A DNA stretch of 64,000 nt from Takashimella koratensis (taxonomy: Eukaryota; Basidiomycota; Tremellomycetes; Trichosporonales; Tetragoniomycetaceae), in contig BCKT01000008.1 of assembly GCA_003116875.1 (NCBI GenBank), positions 475,924 through 539,923 of the forward strand, given 5' to 3'. The translations under genes and the position numbers were made by a program. This document shows, piece after piece, positions 10,161 to 22,200 of the stretch. The notes below the pieces were generated by a model. It ran no database searches. It saw nothing but the letters and a program-made list of their open reading frames with translations, and was not told the origin of the DNA. Numbering within the stretch: position 1 is the stretch's first letter; each line of letters starts with the position of its first letter.

Positions 10161-11188
10161 ATGAGGATGACGAGTCCACAGCTCGGCTTGCAGAGCCAAC
10201 TGTCTGCCAACGCATTTTCATTCACTTCTCAGTCGATATGCTCGATGACTAATGAACACTACTCACACAGCTTCCCTTATCTACAGCGACTCCGATGAGG
10301 ACTGAGTCAAAGTACCTGCTCTGTGGACTCAACAAACTCTTGTTCCGCTCGTGTTTACTAGAGGGCACTTCCCCGATCCGTGGGCTGGAGAAGTGTTTAC
10401 CAAAGCCTAGGCAGCATGCAACAAACATCGAGATCGCTCATTTGCGGGATCAGCATTGCCGACGATTCTCGATTCGGCAGCGGTGGCGTACTAGTCTGCG
10501 GCGTTAGACGAGCCCGAAGACCAAGCTCGAGCTTTGGGGCCAGCCTTATATAGGCGTTGCATCATTTGTTACATAAAGACGCTGAGTGATAGTTTGAGGA
10601 AGGAGACTGACTTTGCGAAGGAGAATCTCTGTTGAGAATCATTGCATGCTACGAAGAGTAGTGTCTGTCTTAAGCCTTTCTGGGGAGTGAGATCTCAGGC
10701 TAAGTATAAATATCTGCCGATAGTGAAGAGTAGCGTGAGTGAAAGGTGAAAAGTAAGTCGATGACTGGGAAAGACCCTGATACATATGGGGCTGATCTGT
10801 CTCACGTCACTTCAGTGCGTCCGAAGGAGTGGCGGCAACGTACAGGATAGCCAAAATACCGTGAAAGTGGGTGCCAGATACTCTCCTTTATGACATATAC
10901 AATGCCACTTGGAGACTGTATTAGTACTTTAGTCAGCTCGATGACCGAGCTGACTGATATTCGAGCTTGGTGGTCCTCGTAAAAGACGACCTTTGTTCTC
11001 TTGCACTACTGCATGCAGCTGGAACGTTTGCCAATCTGAACAAAACATCCTTTGAGCGGGACGTGAACATGTAAGCGCAAGGTGGTGCAGTGAAAAACGG
11101 CAGAAGTCCATGAGGATAATCAGACCAAACCGCCTCATGTTCATTCGCTTTCCTTCCCCATATCATCATTTCCACCCGTCTTCTCGTG
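10161..11188. other. Spacer within the accessory island, no gene recognised
   Basis: About 1 kb without coding signals. It contains TATA-like strings (ccttatatagg near 10545 and agtataaatatc near 10701), neither at a convincing distance from a gene, and a pyrimidine-rich stretch (tcgctttccttccccatatc) just before A2. Probably promoter of A2 plus remnant sequence. Confidence 0.4.
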
Positions 11189-12082
11189 ATGGTTGATCAG
11201 CGTGAATTTGAGACCTTCAAGGCCAAAATCGGTCTTCCGGAGTCTTTCAAGGACGAGCATGAAAACGCTATCATGGCAATGTACACATTCCTCACCACCA
11301 AGCTTGACGAAGCCGTCACCGAGTACACCGCCGCCGTGCAGTCCGACCCCCCCAGAAATGCGGAACTCTATGGATCAGCGTGTTTGATCCTTGGCAGCAC
11401 GTACAGGGGCTTTTTCAACAAGCCTCCCCCACTCCCTGAAGGCTTCCCATTCCAAGTTTTCTTCCCGAATACTCTATCCGGTGAAGCGAACACCTCTCTT
11501 CCTCAAAGTTCGGCAGCAGAGGCTCCTGAAACGACTTCGCCGCTCTCCGAATTGCTCATGAACTTCGTGCTCGAACAGATCAGATGCGATGAATCCCTCG
11601 AAGACATGGAGCCCCACAATTTGATGACAGAAATGTGTGAACGACTCCTGAAGACGACAGTCGAAGCAGTCCAATCGCTCTTCCCTCAAGACGCCACGTT
11701 CGAACAGACCGACGTGAACAACATCGAGCAGGAAATGGAACCTGCTATTCGACGTGCTCTGATTGCCGAAACGTTGGCGACGCTGGGGGATGGCGACTCG
11801 ACCATTCGCCCGACCGAACCGACGGCGACTGCCAGACAATCCGACATCGAGCAGATCATCAAGCCTTACCAGCGATGGATCCAAGCAGCGACCAATGCTG
11901 CAGCCACGATGTACACAGTCGCCAGCGACGACGGCGCCAGGGCCTCGGCCCTTTGGAGCATTCGACACTTCGCTCCTCTCGCTTTTCCGACTGGCCAATT
12001 TCCTTGCTCGTGGGACCGCAACGTGCGAGAGGAGGCGAAGCGGGCCTGGGACAAACGGCGAGGGGTGTCGTCGGTTCTCTGA
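11189..12082 (+). CDS. Family A copy 2 (A2), longest intact member, unknown function
   Basis: A single exon of 297 residues begins at ATG 11189 (MVDQREFETFKAKIGLPESF). No known domain is recognised. The N-terminal part is helical (MAMYTFLTTKLDEAVTEYTA) and leads to the family hallmark SACLILGSTYRGFFNKPPPL near residues 67-88. A second conserved block, ERLLKTTVEAVQSLFPQDA, lies near residues 155-173. The C-terminal third, with WIQAATNAAATMYTVASDDG and a Trp/Arg-rich end, is not seen in the shorter copies. There is no signal peptide, no membrane segment and no intron, unlike almost every conserved gene in the window. It sits in a same-strand tandem series with one intact shorter copy (12773) and two broken ones (9740, 13900). 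It looks like a cytosolic, mainly alpha-helical protein of a lineage-specific family. Confidence 0.7.
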   Translation: MVDQREFETFKAKIGLPESFKDEHENAIMAMYTFLTTKLDEAVTEYTAAVQSDPPRNAELYGSACLILGSTYRGFFNKPPPLPEGFPFQVFFPNTLSGEANTSLPQSSAAEAPETTSPLSELLMNFVLEQIRCDESLEDMEPHNLMTEMCERLLKTTVEAVQSLFPQDATFEQTDVNNIEQEMEPAIRRALIAETLATLGDGDSTIRPTEPTATARQSDIEQIIKPYQRWIQAATNAAATMYTVASDDGARASALWSIRHFAPLAFPTGQFPCSWDRNVREEAKRAWDKRRGVSSVL

Positions 12083-12772
12083 ACAGGAGCCGTACTCATT
12101 TTGAGCCCGGAGGTTTCGCGTCGGAAGGGATGCGAACAATGGCTTTTGAGGATGAGTCGAGATGGCAAGTTCCAGGGGAATACAAACCGTCCATGTCGGG
12201 TTGAGAGGAGGGTTGATTTTCGTAGACTGTTCACAGCTGAAGCTGATGCATCAAAGGTGGGGCCTGATACATTTCGTCCTTACCGCTGTACTTTCGGGTG
12301 GGGGAGTGATTACTCTTCATGTCTACAATTCTCAAAAGCTGCTCGTCCTGCTTTTCGAGGACATCTCGCCCCAAGGATCCACGTTGCCAAGAGACCACCA
12401 ACGCAGCTGGACCGCAACGTGACATCACTGAAATCTCGGCTACAGGCCAACACAAGCTCTTTTCCTTTCATCGGCCAGCTGACTGCCAAAAGGAAGCTCA
12501 CAAGACAGCTCCAGCTCATCCCAGAACTGGAGGACTTGAGTGTACTCTTCTCACAGTCGTGGCCGCAACGCCGAGACGTCTCATGTTATGGAAGGCTACC
12601 TGTGCAACCTTTGAATGCGTTGAAACTCCGATGCAGTGGGAGGCATCCGACCGCTTCCCCAGACAGGGTGGCGTTGCCGCATATATCTACTCTAGACGTC
12701 TCCATTTGAGAGACCTCCCTCATACCCGTTTTACCTTCTGACAACGCAACTCGTACTCAACTGCAGACAACC
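12083..12772. promoter_or_regulatory. Spacer and probable promoter of family A copy 3
   Basis: A TATA-like element (catatatctac) lies at about 12680, roughly 90 bases before the ATG of A3, followed by pyrimidine-rich sequence. The open frames in this spacer do not match either local family. No repeats were seen. Confidence 0.4.
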
Positions 12773-13309
12773 ATGCCGCCGCCGACTGAGCCCTCACAAG
12801 TCCCTACCGGCCCGAACCCGTCAGAGGTCGGGCTCATGAATGAACTATCGTCATTCAGGTTTACGCAGCTTGTAGCAGCCGATACCCAGCTGACGCAAGC
12901 CCTGGCTGAAGGCAACGAGGGCGCCATCAAACGCGCGGGGGCTAGGGGTTGTGTTCTGGCCTTCGTACATCTAGCCTTCGGGGACGAGCTAACTGCCATC
13001 CCTACAGAGTCACCACTGAAGCTTTACCTCTCCCGTGGACCCGAGGGGACCGCGGCTCCCTCAAACGCTAGCCAAGTCAGTGGAGAAGACATATCGAGAC
13101 GTGTGACCAAGTTTCTTGAAGAGCAGAGTAGCTCCTCCGAGCTCCAGGAGCTTGACGAGGAAGCGATGTTCAACGCTTTGCTCGAGAAGCTTCTTTCCAC
13201 TGTTGCCACCGCTCTCCAGCCTAGTATTCCTATCGAACCGTCGGAAAGCAACTACGACAAAGTTCGTTCCGATTTGATGACGGCTATCGACACGACGCTT
13301 CCTCAGTGA
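12773..13309 (+). CDS. Family A copy 3 (A3), short intact member
   Basis: A single exon encodes 178 residues from ATG 12773 (MPPPTEPSQVPTGPNPSEVG). After a Pro-rich leader it has FRFTQLVAADTQLTQALAEG, then the degenerate hallmark RAGARGCVLAFVHLAFGDEL in the position of the A2 segment SACLILGSTYRGFF. Next comes MFNALLEKLLSTVATALQPS, matching ERLLKTTVEAVQSLFPQ of A2, and SDLMTAIDTTLPQ at the end (compare EPAIRRALIAETLA). It lacks the C-terminal third of A2, so it is either a natural short form or truncated. No domain, signal peptide or membrane segment is recognised. It is likely a diverged tandem paralogue of A2; function is unknown. Confidence 0.6.
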   Translation: MPPPTEPSQVPTGPNPSEVGLMNELSSFRFTQLVAADTQLTQALAEGNEGAIKRAGARGCVLAFVHLAFGDELTAIPTESPLKLYLSRGPEGTAAPSNASQVSGEDISRRVTKFLEEQSSSSELQELDEEAMFNALLEKLLSTVATALQPSIPIEPSESNYDKVRSDLMTAIDTTLPQ

Positions 13310-13899
13310 GGTCGTCATTCCATGAGAGCTTGGGTCTCACGTGTTCGTTTGACGTGATATCAGCGATGTGACGGGGAGGCGACGAGAAAATTACTTGCGG
13401 GTTGAATGTATTTGATTTGAGATACCTGCACCTCTCTCTGACATACAGCAGCGGGTTGAATGAATCGGGTCGCTGGAAGTCACAACTTGTTGGACGTTTA
13501 TAGCCGAAGTGGGGTCAGGCAGGGCATCAAATTCTTCGATCACAATCCAAAATGAGGAATCCCTTTCCCCCCCCCCCCCCCCTCCTTCTTCCCCGGTAGG
13601 TAATAGGTCAAGCCCCTCGCACTGCCTGCTCCTGGGCTTCCCGTCTTCAGCCCATTTCACGGTCTCTTAGAGCCTGGAAAACTGCAAGTGGTTTAGTCAA
13701 AGGGAACAGAGAACGGACGTCATCCTTTATCAGCCTATTCGTGTGGGGTTGGAAAGTCGACGAAGCGATAGACAAAGGGGTGTGTCGAGGTGTCATCAGG
13801 CGCCCCGTCCAATGCCCATTTGAGGAGAGGTTGAATAAAGGGACGGCAACAACCCCGGTGTCGCCCATATGGATATTTACTTCAAACACCACAACCACT
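13310..13899. other. Spacer with a long C homopolymer
   Basis: Around 13567-13582 lies an uninterrupted run of C's (about 17) within a pyrimidine-rich block. No gene is recognised. The remainder is ordinary spacer before the last family A copy. Confidence 0.45.
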
Positions 13900-14577
13900 C
13901 CACGAGTCAGATCCAACTCGAAGCGCGCACAAACGTGGCTCCGGATCTACTTGCCCGATTCTCGATTGCCGAGAGAGAGAGTGAGGGGGTTGTTTCGCGT
14001 CATCAAAAGCTTCCTTGAAGCCGAGCTCGCGAGCGAGAACACGAAGCTTACGACCGCTTCGGCCGATGGCGACGAGAAGGACATCTAGTGAGCTGGCTCA
14101 CGCGCCTTCTTCCTCTACGGCGTATACCTGGGATGGACGAAACCAATGCCGCCTCTTCACGCCCAAAGTCTCGCGATCAAGCAGTACTTGGATCTGATGC
14201 GGAGGTCTTTCGCCTCGCCTTCGAAGACGAGAGGCGACAACCAACAGCCTTCCGGTCCCACCGCGTGGCCGACAAACATCGGGGGGAGCAGAAGCATGTC
14301 TCCATCCCAGCGGCTTTCTCCAATATCGATGCAATCAATATCGGGATGCACATCCACCACTTCCTCGTCAACAACAAGTGTCCGAGGATCAGTTTCGTGC
14401 GCTCACGGACGCCTCGCGAGTCCATAAGCTGATAGGGGAACTGATCTTCATCGCTGCAACATTTATCGAGCCAACTTCCCGACTGACCCTACCAAATTCG
14501 ACCTCGAAGAAGCCGCGTCAGAGATCGTGACCGCCATTCTCAACAAGTTCCCGCAGTTGACCAGTGACTCTAAATGA
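13900..14577 (+). pseudogene. Family A copy 4 (A4), interrupted by in-frame stops
   Basis: The plus strand reads TWLRIYLPDSRLPRERV then LFRVIKSFLEAELASENTK, aligning with KAKIGLPESF...MYTFLTTKLDEAV of A2. Two adjacent in-frame stops (tag tga, 14086-14091) follow. In the very same frame translation continues as AGSRAFFLYGVYLGWTKPMP, the hallmark block (compare YGSACLILGSTYRGFFNKPP). Downstream, shifted frames carry VHKLIGELIFIAATFIEPT and DPTKFDLEEAASEIVTAILN, similar to the second conserved block of A2, up to a stop at 14577. Stops plus frame shifts point to a pseudogene. The string ctagtgagctgg contains a donor-like gtgagc, but an intron there would remove the conserved block. Confidence 0.6.
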
Positions 14578-15869
14578 ACGGCTCTCAGGTCTACTTCGGA
14601 CATCGTCGGTTGAAGGCGAACAGAGACTTACGAGGTCATGACAGAAGAGGAAAGGGAGAGAGGAGAAGAATTGGGCCACGTACAGCATGTACGGTCAGGT
14701 TTTCGAGTTGACGAGAGGTAGACCAGTAGATCTGATAGAGATTAGATGAGAGCGCTGGCGCCAAATCTGAGTAATGTTGCGCGCCAAACGACATCGGGAG
14801 CGACGGTCAAGTTAGTCGGATGACTTGAATCACCCCTTCCCAGGTGAAATTTGGGCCATGGCCGCGAGTGTTAGCTGCCCGCGGCCGACGGCAGCGACGG
14901 GGTGCTTACTTTGCATGGTCAGCGCCCCATTTCCGCTCAACTCGCACTAGATGTCGACTCTAGCCCACATCCCAGTCCGTTGGACCCAAAGTCTTGAAAA
15001 TTTTGGTTGTTGGTGCAGCACTAGATCATTGCAAAGTGCTACGAGGGGCGCTATGGACGCGGAAGTAGGTGATGTGGGCCGCACGTGCGGGGCAGAGAGA
15101 GCCGCGGGGAGGGGGGAACTACCGGGATCTGTTTGTTCGATGATCGGGACATTCACCAAGATCGAGATGTGTTTGCGGAATGTGGGGGGTGCTTGCAGGG
15201 GCTTTTTTTAAGGTGCAGCTTAGCGTCACGAAAATCAGTGGCGGGTGGCGCTCGGGAGTTGGGCCCTGACTGGGGCTCGTCCAGGCAACGAGGGTCTGGG
15301 TCTGGGGTCTGGAACCAATGTGTGTGCATGTATGATACTGTAAACTCTGTAGTGTGATATAGATCAATGAATGCGAGAGATATTAGAAAGAGAGAGGGAG
15401 AGCAGAGGACAATGGCGGGCATGTTTGGCCTAAAAAAGGATATGACCAGGGGGGAGAGTCAACCACTGCTGTGCTGGTGGCGTCGTCGCGTCGGGACAAA
15501 AATCCGGTGTTTGGACTTTTCTTTGAACGAGAACGAATGACTGGAAGATGGCCAAGAGGAGACTGGTTTTTGGATGCAGGGGGGAAAAAAAAGGGAGAAG
15601 ACAGAAAGAGGATAGAAATAATATGCGCGGGGGTACGTAAACAGGAGGCTATAGAGCTTGGGGGAGTATCCGATACACATGGAAACAGCGTCCCTGGTGG
15701 AGGTATAAGGAAAGGGTTGCGCGATTAAGAGACAAGAGGAGGCCCAAACATTGAACAAGACGTAAAGAGATTCCGTTGGTTTGCCGAAAGATGGAAACGA
15801 CATGAGGCTTTGGAGGCGAAACGAGTCGAAGAATGATGTACACAAAATGTGAACCAGTCTTGAGAGCCG
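14578..15869. other. Spacer between the accessory island and the HSF-type gene
   Basis: About 1.3 kb without a supported gene. It should contain the 3' UTR of the minus-strand HSF-type gene. Open frames on both strands are low complexity. This is a transition back to the GC-rich, housekeeping-like sequence style. Confidence 0.4.
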
Positions 15870-18276
15870 TCAATGAAGCAAATTCCTGAGGCTCGTTTTA
15901 GCGGTTTCGTCAATCGCGGGTTTCGTCTCTTCCATCGAGGACGGTCGATCGAGATCTTGAGAGCGGGTTCGTGGCGGTAACGACGGTCGATCCCGTTCTC
16001 GTTCTCGCTCCCGATCACGGTCCCGATCTCTCTCATGTGCCGAGTGGCTGGTCGGTGGACGCCAGCTGAATGATCCACTGTCGTACCGATCGTGATGCGA
16101 GGCTGATGACCCAGTTGGGGGTGGCGGAGGCAGAGACGATGACGAGGACGACGCGGTCGAAAAGGTAGACAGGCCCGTGCGAGGTACTGGCGTCGACACG
16201 CGAGGCCCAGGTGGTGGCAAGGAATGAGGGATGGGTTGGGTATGTGGCGGTGGCAGTGGTGGCGGTCCAGCCATGAACGATCCACCACCACGCGACGTCC
16301 TTAGCTCGCGCTGTTCAATCTCATAGGGTCTCGGTGCGAAAGCCATCGGCGACGTTGAAAAGGGCGTCGCGACAGGATCAGATGTGGCGGGTCTGATACG
16401 GTCGGGGAAACCGGGCGTGAGCGGCGACGATTCTTGGACAATGTGTGACGTGTGAACCTGGCGTGGATCGTGCAAAGCCGAGTGAAGCGAGCGGGCCGAC
16501 AGTGCACTGGAAGGGACTGAAAATGTTTAGCGAGGTTTCACAGTGGCACTTACAGCCTGGGCCCGAGTGGCGCTCGTCCCTACCGCCCATAGATGTGCTC
16601 TCCTGCGCGCTCATCGCCTCTAGTTTCGACCGAATGTCCATCTCCTGCTTGATGAGCTCGTTCCGCAGACTCGAGAAATCTCCACCGCCTCCTCCATCTA
16701 TTATCCAATCGACCATTTGCTTCAGATGATGAGTCGTATCCAAGCTGTACGTCGCATGTGCCACGCGCTCCGTATTGATGACAGATCGAAGTCTGTTGAC
16801 TTGTTCCTCGAGCATGACGACCTGATTTGCGAGCCCATCGGCAGGTGAAGGGTGATTGGACGACGGTTGTTGATAGTATGGGCTGTCGGGATAGCTGGGA
16901 TGAGGTGGAGGCTGGTGAAGTCGGCTGATTACGGGCGCGGAATGCAGCGGTGGATCAAACGGTCGAGCGGGTGGACGAGAGTGCACCTGAGTGTACGAGT
17001 GAAAGGATGGTCGACCAGAGTACTCCCGAGACGTCGGTGGGGAACTGACGCGATAAGCTGGTCCTGCCAATGGCTGTGCCGAACGAGGAGCTGACGAGTG
17101 AGGTGGTCTGCTCTGTAGCGTCTGAGCTCGCATCTGCTGTTGCTGTTGTTGTTGCTGAATGTTCGCCGCATCTCGCATCCAGCCAGCGACATTTTTGGTC
17201 GACTCCATCCCTTCGTCGATTGGTGAAGTGACACTCGAGCCCTCGGTTTGCGACTGCCGAGTCGATTTACGCTTGATGCTCGGCAAGAGATGTGGTTTCC
17301 CTCGCTGAAACAGAGGATGCCGAAACTCCCACGCCGATGGCTCGTTAACCGTGTACAAGTCGGAAACCTTGTTGAACCTGCAATCACATTGATCAGCAAT
17401 TTTTTTCTCCACAGGGAGACGCTAACGTACGAGTACATGTTCAGCTGCCGAACAAATGACTGCCAGTTGTTATGCTTGAAATAATTTGGAAGAACTTCTC
17501 TGTCGTCAAGTCAGTGATCATTCAACAAAACTCGAAACATAAATGTGCCCCTGAAAAAAAAAAAATGCCACGAAACATCACGACAGGCAAACGAGCCCTC
17601 TGATCAAGAGAAAAACCAAGGGTGAAGCAGGAACGGGAAAAACGCGGGGAATGGGAAGAAGGGGGGGGAGGGGGGGGGGCAAAGGTTGGACGAACTTTGA
17701 AAATTCCTGTGGGTTGGGACAGACAAACGTCGTCCCATCCTCTGACCAATGCAGTAGCCCCGAGCTCGCAATTTTCTCCTCGGCAAGCATCGCGTAGAGC
17801 TTGCCGACGAAGGCTGCTTGAGTTTTGAGAGGCGGGTTGACCAGCGGTTGTCCCGTAGTCAACGTGAACGACGGTGGTGAAGGAGGTTGCGAGGGCAAAG
17901 GCCCACCTCGAGACGTCCCAACTCCTTCGCTCGACCGCCATTCTGACATCAAATGTCGCGATGACGACGGATCTGCCCGTGACGATTGGGAGAGACTGCG
18001 GGTGATCATGTTTTCCTCGCCGGCGTCTCCACCGTATGAAGAGGAACCCGAGTCTTCCGAGAGATGGCGGGTCGGTTCCAGTTCGTCGTCGTCGCCGTCG
18101 TCCTCTTCCAACTCGTCATAATCTTGCCCTCGTTTCGGATCGTCGGTCTCCAGTGGAGCTCGCACCGAGCTACTACTGCCCTCGCCAGATCGGGTCCGCT
18201 TGTCGGCGCTCTCCAAACGGAGTGACAGCCTGCGTTTGGTGCCACCAGATCCGGGTGTTGGCGGTCGCCCTGACAT
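15870..18276 (-). CDS. HSF-type DNA-binding transcription factor
   Basis: Minus-strand exons 18276-17696, 17499-17431, 17377-16554 and 16516-15870 join in frame to 706 residues. The HSF domain spans about residues 153-250: FVGKLYAMLAEEKIASSGLL, then WSEDGTTFVC, EFSKEVLPNYFKHNNWQSFV and RQLNMYSFNKVSDLY. The FKHNNWQSFVRQLNMY recognition helix is intact. A helical, possibly trimerising coiled coil (VVMLEEQVNRLRSVINTERV) follows at about residue 400. A polyQ stretch (eight Q) lies near residue 300, and the tail has RD/RE dipeptide repeats. The N-terminus is acidic and Ser-rich. It could be an Sfl1/Mga1-like or an Hsf1-like factor; the SFNKV end of the helix and the long N-terminus do not decide. 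It would act in the nucleus. The first intron (17695-17500, 196 nt) is unusually long and carries a poly-C tract. Confidence 0.9.
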
Positions 18277-19162
18277 TCGTAAGAGCGTCGAATCTGTGGT
18301 GTCTTCTCTATATCGGTCGAGTGTCGTTCTATCGCGAAAACATCAAGCGACGAGGTGTGTGAATTCGAATGACGATAGAAGGTGCGAATGGAATTGAAGC
18401 GCAAAGGGAGGAAGAAACGAGTTGGAACGGGGAAGGGAGCACGAGAGCACGAGTTGACAATTATACACCCAAAGAGCCCGGGATGATTACGAACAAAGGG
18501 GTAGAAACCTGGGGCGAGGTCATGATCAGCATGTTGAATGATAGTTGGACACGCGGTCGTCAGGACAATGTAAGATTGTGGGTGACACATGGGTAGTCGA
18601 CTCCGCGCCAAAGAGATGACGAACGGACTTGTCTAAATCGCAGAAGAAAGGACAGAAACAAAGCGCTCACCTTATCGCGATCGACTTGCACGACTTCCTC
18701 CTTACGATCCCGCCGTTCTCGCCGCTTTTCTTCGTCGTTCTTTGACCGATGGAATGGGTGACCCAATGTTGAGGAAAACGAGATGAAAGGAGATGAAAGG
18801 CGTTCGAATGGTAGCGTCAAAGCCGATCTCTCCTGAAACGCAGTCGAGCGCGTGGAGTGAGGGAAGGAGCGATCGATGAGCGATGATCCTGTCTCCTGGA
18901 TTGATTACGCAGGATGAGGGTGTCGTACTCTGCGCGCGAGTCAGAAGGTCGATCCCATGCGAAAAGCAAGTGGGGGAGTGGTGAGAATTAAAAAAAAAAA
19001 AAAAAAAAGGTTTAAACTCACCGGTGTCTGGGGTGAGGTGACGGGCCAGCAAGGGTTCCAAATGAACGGATACGTATACCGAGGAATGAGCGAGCGGGCA
19101 GGTAAGCGCGTGGCCGGGGAAGGCCGCGATAGAGTTGTTTAATGGGATGGATGGGGTGTGTA

Positions 19163-19211
<49 letters not shown>

Positions 19212-22200
19212 CAAAGCGAGGTTGCGCGGGACGAAAGCGACGTGGTGATTGCAGATGTTTGTGTTTGGGGCGGAGGGGGCGCAGGAGAGCGCACGATGAC
19301 GCTGCTAGAAGAAAGGAGGGGAGCAAAGGGGCCACGGGGGCGTCGAGGAGAAGATGAGAGGATCAGGTGGGCAGTGTAAGGAGGGCGAGAGGGGAAGGAA
19401 CGGGGGAAGGGGAGAAGAGACGAGAAGACGGGGACGGCCGATGAGGATGGGAGGGGGAGGGAATAGGAATGGAGGATGGAAGGGGAGGGAGGATGGGGAG
19501 GGAGGTGAGACAAGGGGTTGAGGATGGATGGATGGATGGGGTGACAGAGTGAAAGGAGGAGACGGAGAGACGAGAGACTAGAGCAATGTAGGCACCAGTA
19601 CGAGCTCCAACACCATCAAACCCTTGCGCGCAGCTCCTTGTCGCTCGACGCTACTCGGCTGTCCCCCGACGTGACAAAGCTGCTCTACAATGAAGAATGA
19701 ACCAGAACCCAGAACCAAGCTGGCGGAACGGAACAATTCGAAGCCGGCTCGGGACGCGTTTGGTGTTTGGTGACGACGCAGGGGCGTTGGATGATCAGAT
19801 CTTGGCCCAGGGGATGCCGCAATTCGGGATCACGCGAAGCGACGGGACGGATTCGCACGACGTCTAAAGGGGGGGTCGAAGTGGTCGTCTGCGACTGTAA
19901 CGCAGCGAGGAATCGAGGATGCAAGGTGGTCCAAGTCGAGTCAGGTCGAAGTGAGACACGACTAGGTCGAGGACAAACAAAAATGGAGTATGCTCAGGTT
20001 TGATTCGCACGCTGTTCGTAGACCAAATTGCCGCAAGTGCGCTCGCTCGCTCGAAATGATGGGATGGAAATGATGGCCGGGATGATTGTTGAATGTAAGA
20101 GATACAGACAGTCTCTGATCGTTTGATGGCCTGATCTCTGATCTATCTAGACCGTGCCTCAAAAGCGCAGACGGGGACAAGAGGGACGGCCAGCGGTGAG
20201 GGGTCGGCGACAAGGACCTGGAAGGGAGAGCGGATCACGAGGCGAAGAGCAAGGCGAGGGGAGAGTACTCGGCGACGTATTCGGTGATGCGATAATGGTG
20301 ATGAGATTGATGTACCGGCCTGCGCGGGGGATCAAAAAGGACAGGGGTCGCCTCGGATAGCACCGGTGGCTGGACGGAAAGATGGACGGGGGGAAGGGGA
20401 TGAGATGAGTTGAGATGAGATGAAATGGCGTTGATGGGACCTTGATGGGCTCGACTTGCAACCCGGATGACCTTTTCACCTTTCAATATGTAACACGGGG
20501 TTGGTTGGGTTGGGCAACAGGAGACACGGATTGCTCCAGGGCAGGTTGAGAGAGAGGGACGGGAGCTAGCTAGGTGGAGTACCAAAGTGTTCAAGGTTGA
20601 AGCTAAGGATGGATGTCTGCCAAACAGCCACACCACAAATCACACTCGAGTCGAGCTGGGAAGTTGAGGAGGGACAAGCGCAAATGTAGGTGCGGGACGG
20701 ACGTTCAGTCGGTTCAGCCGTCGAGAGCTCGCTCCAATTAACAGACCCGAATATTCCGAACAGATGAGCCGAGTGACTTGTGTCTGATCCACCTGTAACG
20801 ATGCAAAAGCCGATGGCACGAGGGCAGGATCGGCGCAGAAAACGTCACTTTGGGTTGCTGTTCCTTTGCTTGGCCGTGTCTCGAGACGTTTGCCTGATGC
20901 GCCCTCTCCTAGCTCGTGACCCGCGTGGCTTCGATGGATAATTGATGCAACGATTGCACTGCACGTCCCTTTTAGAGATGCGCACAAACCGGACAGCTGA
21001 CAAGGGGCAAGGATTGACGGGCAGGGCAAGAGAGGGTCCGGTCGGCGAGGGGGCGAGAGGGGAGAGGCGACGGGCGGGCGGGGGAGGGGGGGAGGAGGGA
21101 GTCGTCCTCGTGTAGGGGTCGGGTTGATCGATGGGATGATGGTGATGTTGATGGTTACAACAAAAGTAATTGAGATGGTTGTTTGGCTGGACGAGTCGCT
21201 CTTGCAGTGTGCTCCTCGGATCATTCGTCTCGCTTTTGCTCACTCCGTCTTTCCTGCTCCTGGGTTGGTTTAATCAGAAATAGTAAAAACTCCAAGCTCC
21301 AAATGCCGCTCGCTTGCTTGCCTTTCTCCGAACCTGATGAGCTCCCCCCTTGGTCCTGCTGCTCCTGCGCCTGCGCTCTCGAGACCTAAAAAGGTTAAGG
21401 CCCTTTTTCCCGGTATGTCCAAAACTCCCAAGGGCACATCAAAAAATTCACTGACACCGGTCCTCCTGCTTACAGTACTCCCCTCCTCCCCCCCTCTGCC
21501 CTCCTCCCACCCCTTGTCGGGCCGCTTCCCATGCATTTGCACATCCCCTGCCTGGTCTCTCGCCGCTTGTTGACCCTGTGGGAGGGAGGGTTTGCGTGGA
21601 CCCCTGACAACTTGTCGGACCCTGTATGACCCTTTGCGTTCCTAGCCACCGGACCACCCCCCCGCATCATCGTCAGGAATCATTTACGGCCTCCGGTGGG
21701 TTGCTTGCAAACCAAACCCCTGACGCAATTGACACTGCTGTCAACACAGACCCTTACGTGGATACCCGACTTTCTCCATAGGGCATCCGTCACCTCGTCG
21801 GCCGGGGTGGCTCCCGCCCAGTAATATACGGGAAATGACTCCAACGAGTCTGAATCTCCGTCGATCACCCATGAGAGACACCAAGGAGAGACAAGACGAA
21901 ACATGTCAAAGAATAATCCGCGTCCGGGGAGGAGCAGCGCACAAGATCAGATGCATGTATCAGTCCGGGTAGGGGGTTCTCCCTTGGGCGCGGGACTGTC
22001 GAGACAGGCTGAGAAAATGTCAAAGTATGAAAGCAATCACGCCACTATCGCCATTCCAGATCATCTGAACGAGATGAGATGGAGTGGCAATCTCCTGAAT
22101 TTCTGGGATCGCCATGACCGCATGAGCCGCGGTGGCCCGCTTGCGGCTTCTCTCCCGACAGAACTGGAGAGTACGACGCTCTGGTTTTATGGAATGAAAA

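Noticed and set aside
11186..11188. GTG at 11186 as the A2 start
   Set aside because: Eukaryotic initiation would use the ATG directly after it (11189).
18989..19010. A(18) tract considered as the poly(A) tail of a retroposed element
   Set aside because: No target-site duplication and no coding or RNA-like sequence upstream.
19164..19212. Heptamer array considered as CRISPR-like
   Set aside because: Units are contiguous with no spacers and the genome is eukaryotic.
19018..19513. Minus-strand open frames over the heptamer and purine-rich tracts
   Set aside because: Translations consist of RRQETGD-type repeats and Pro/Ser runs, as expected from simple DNA.
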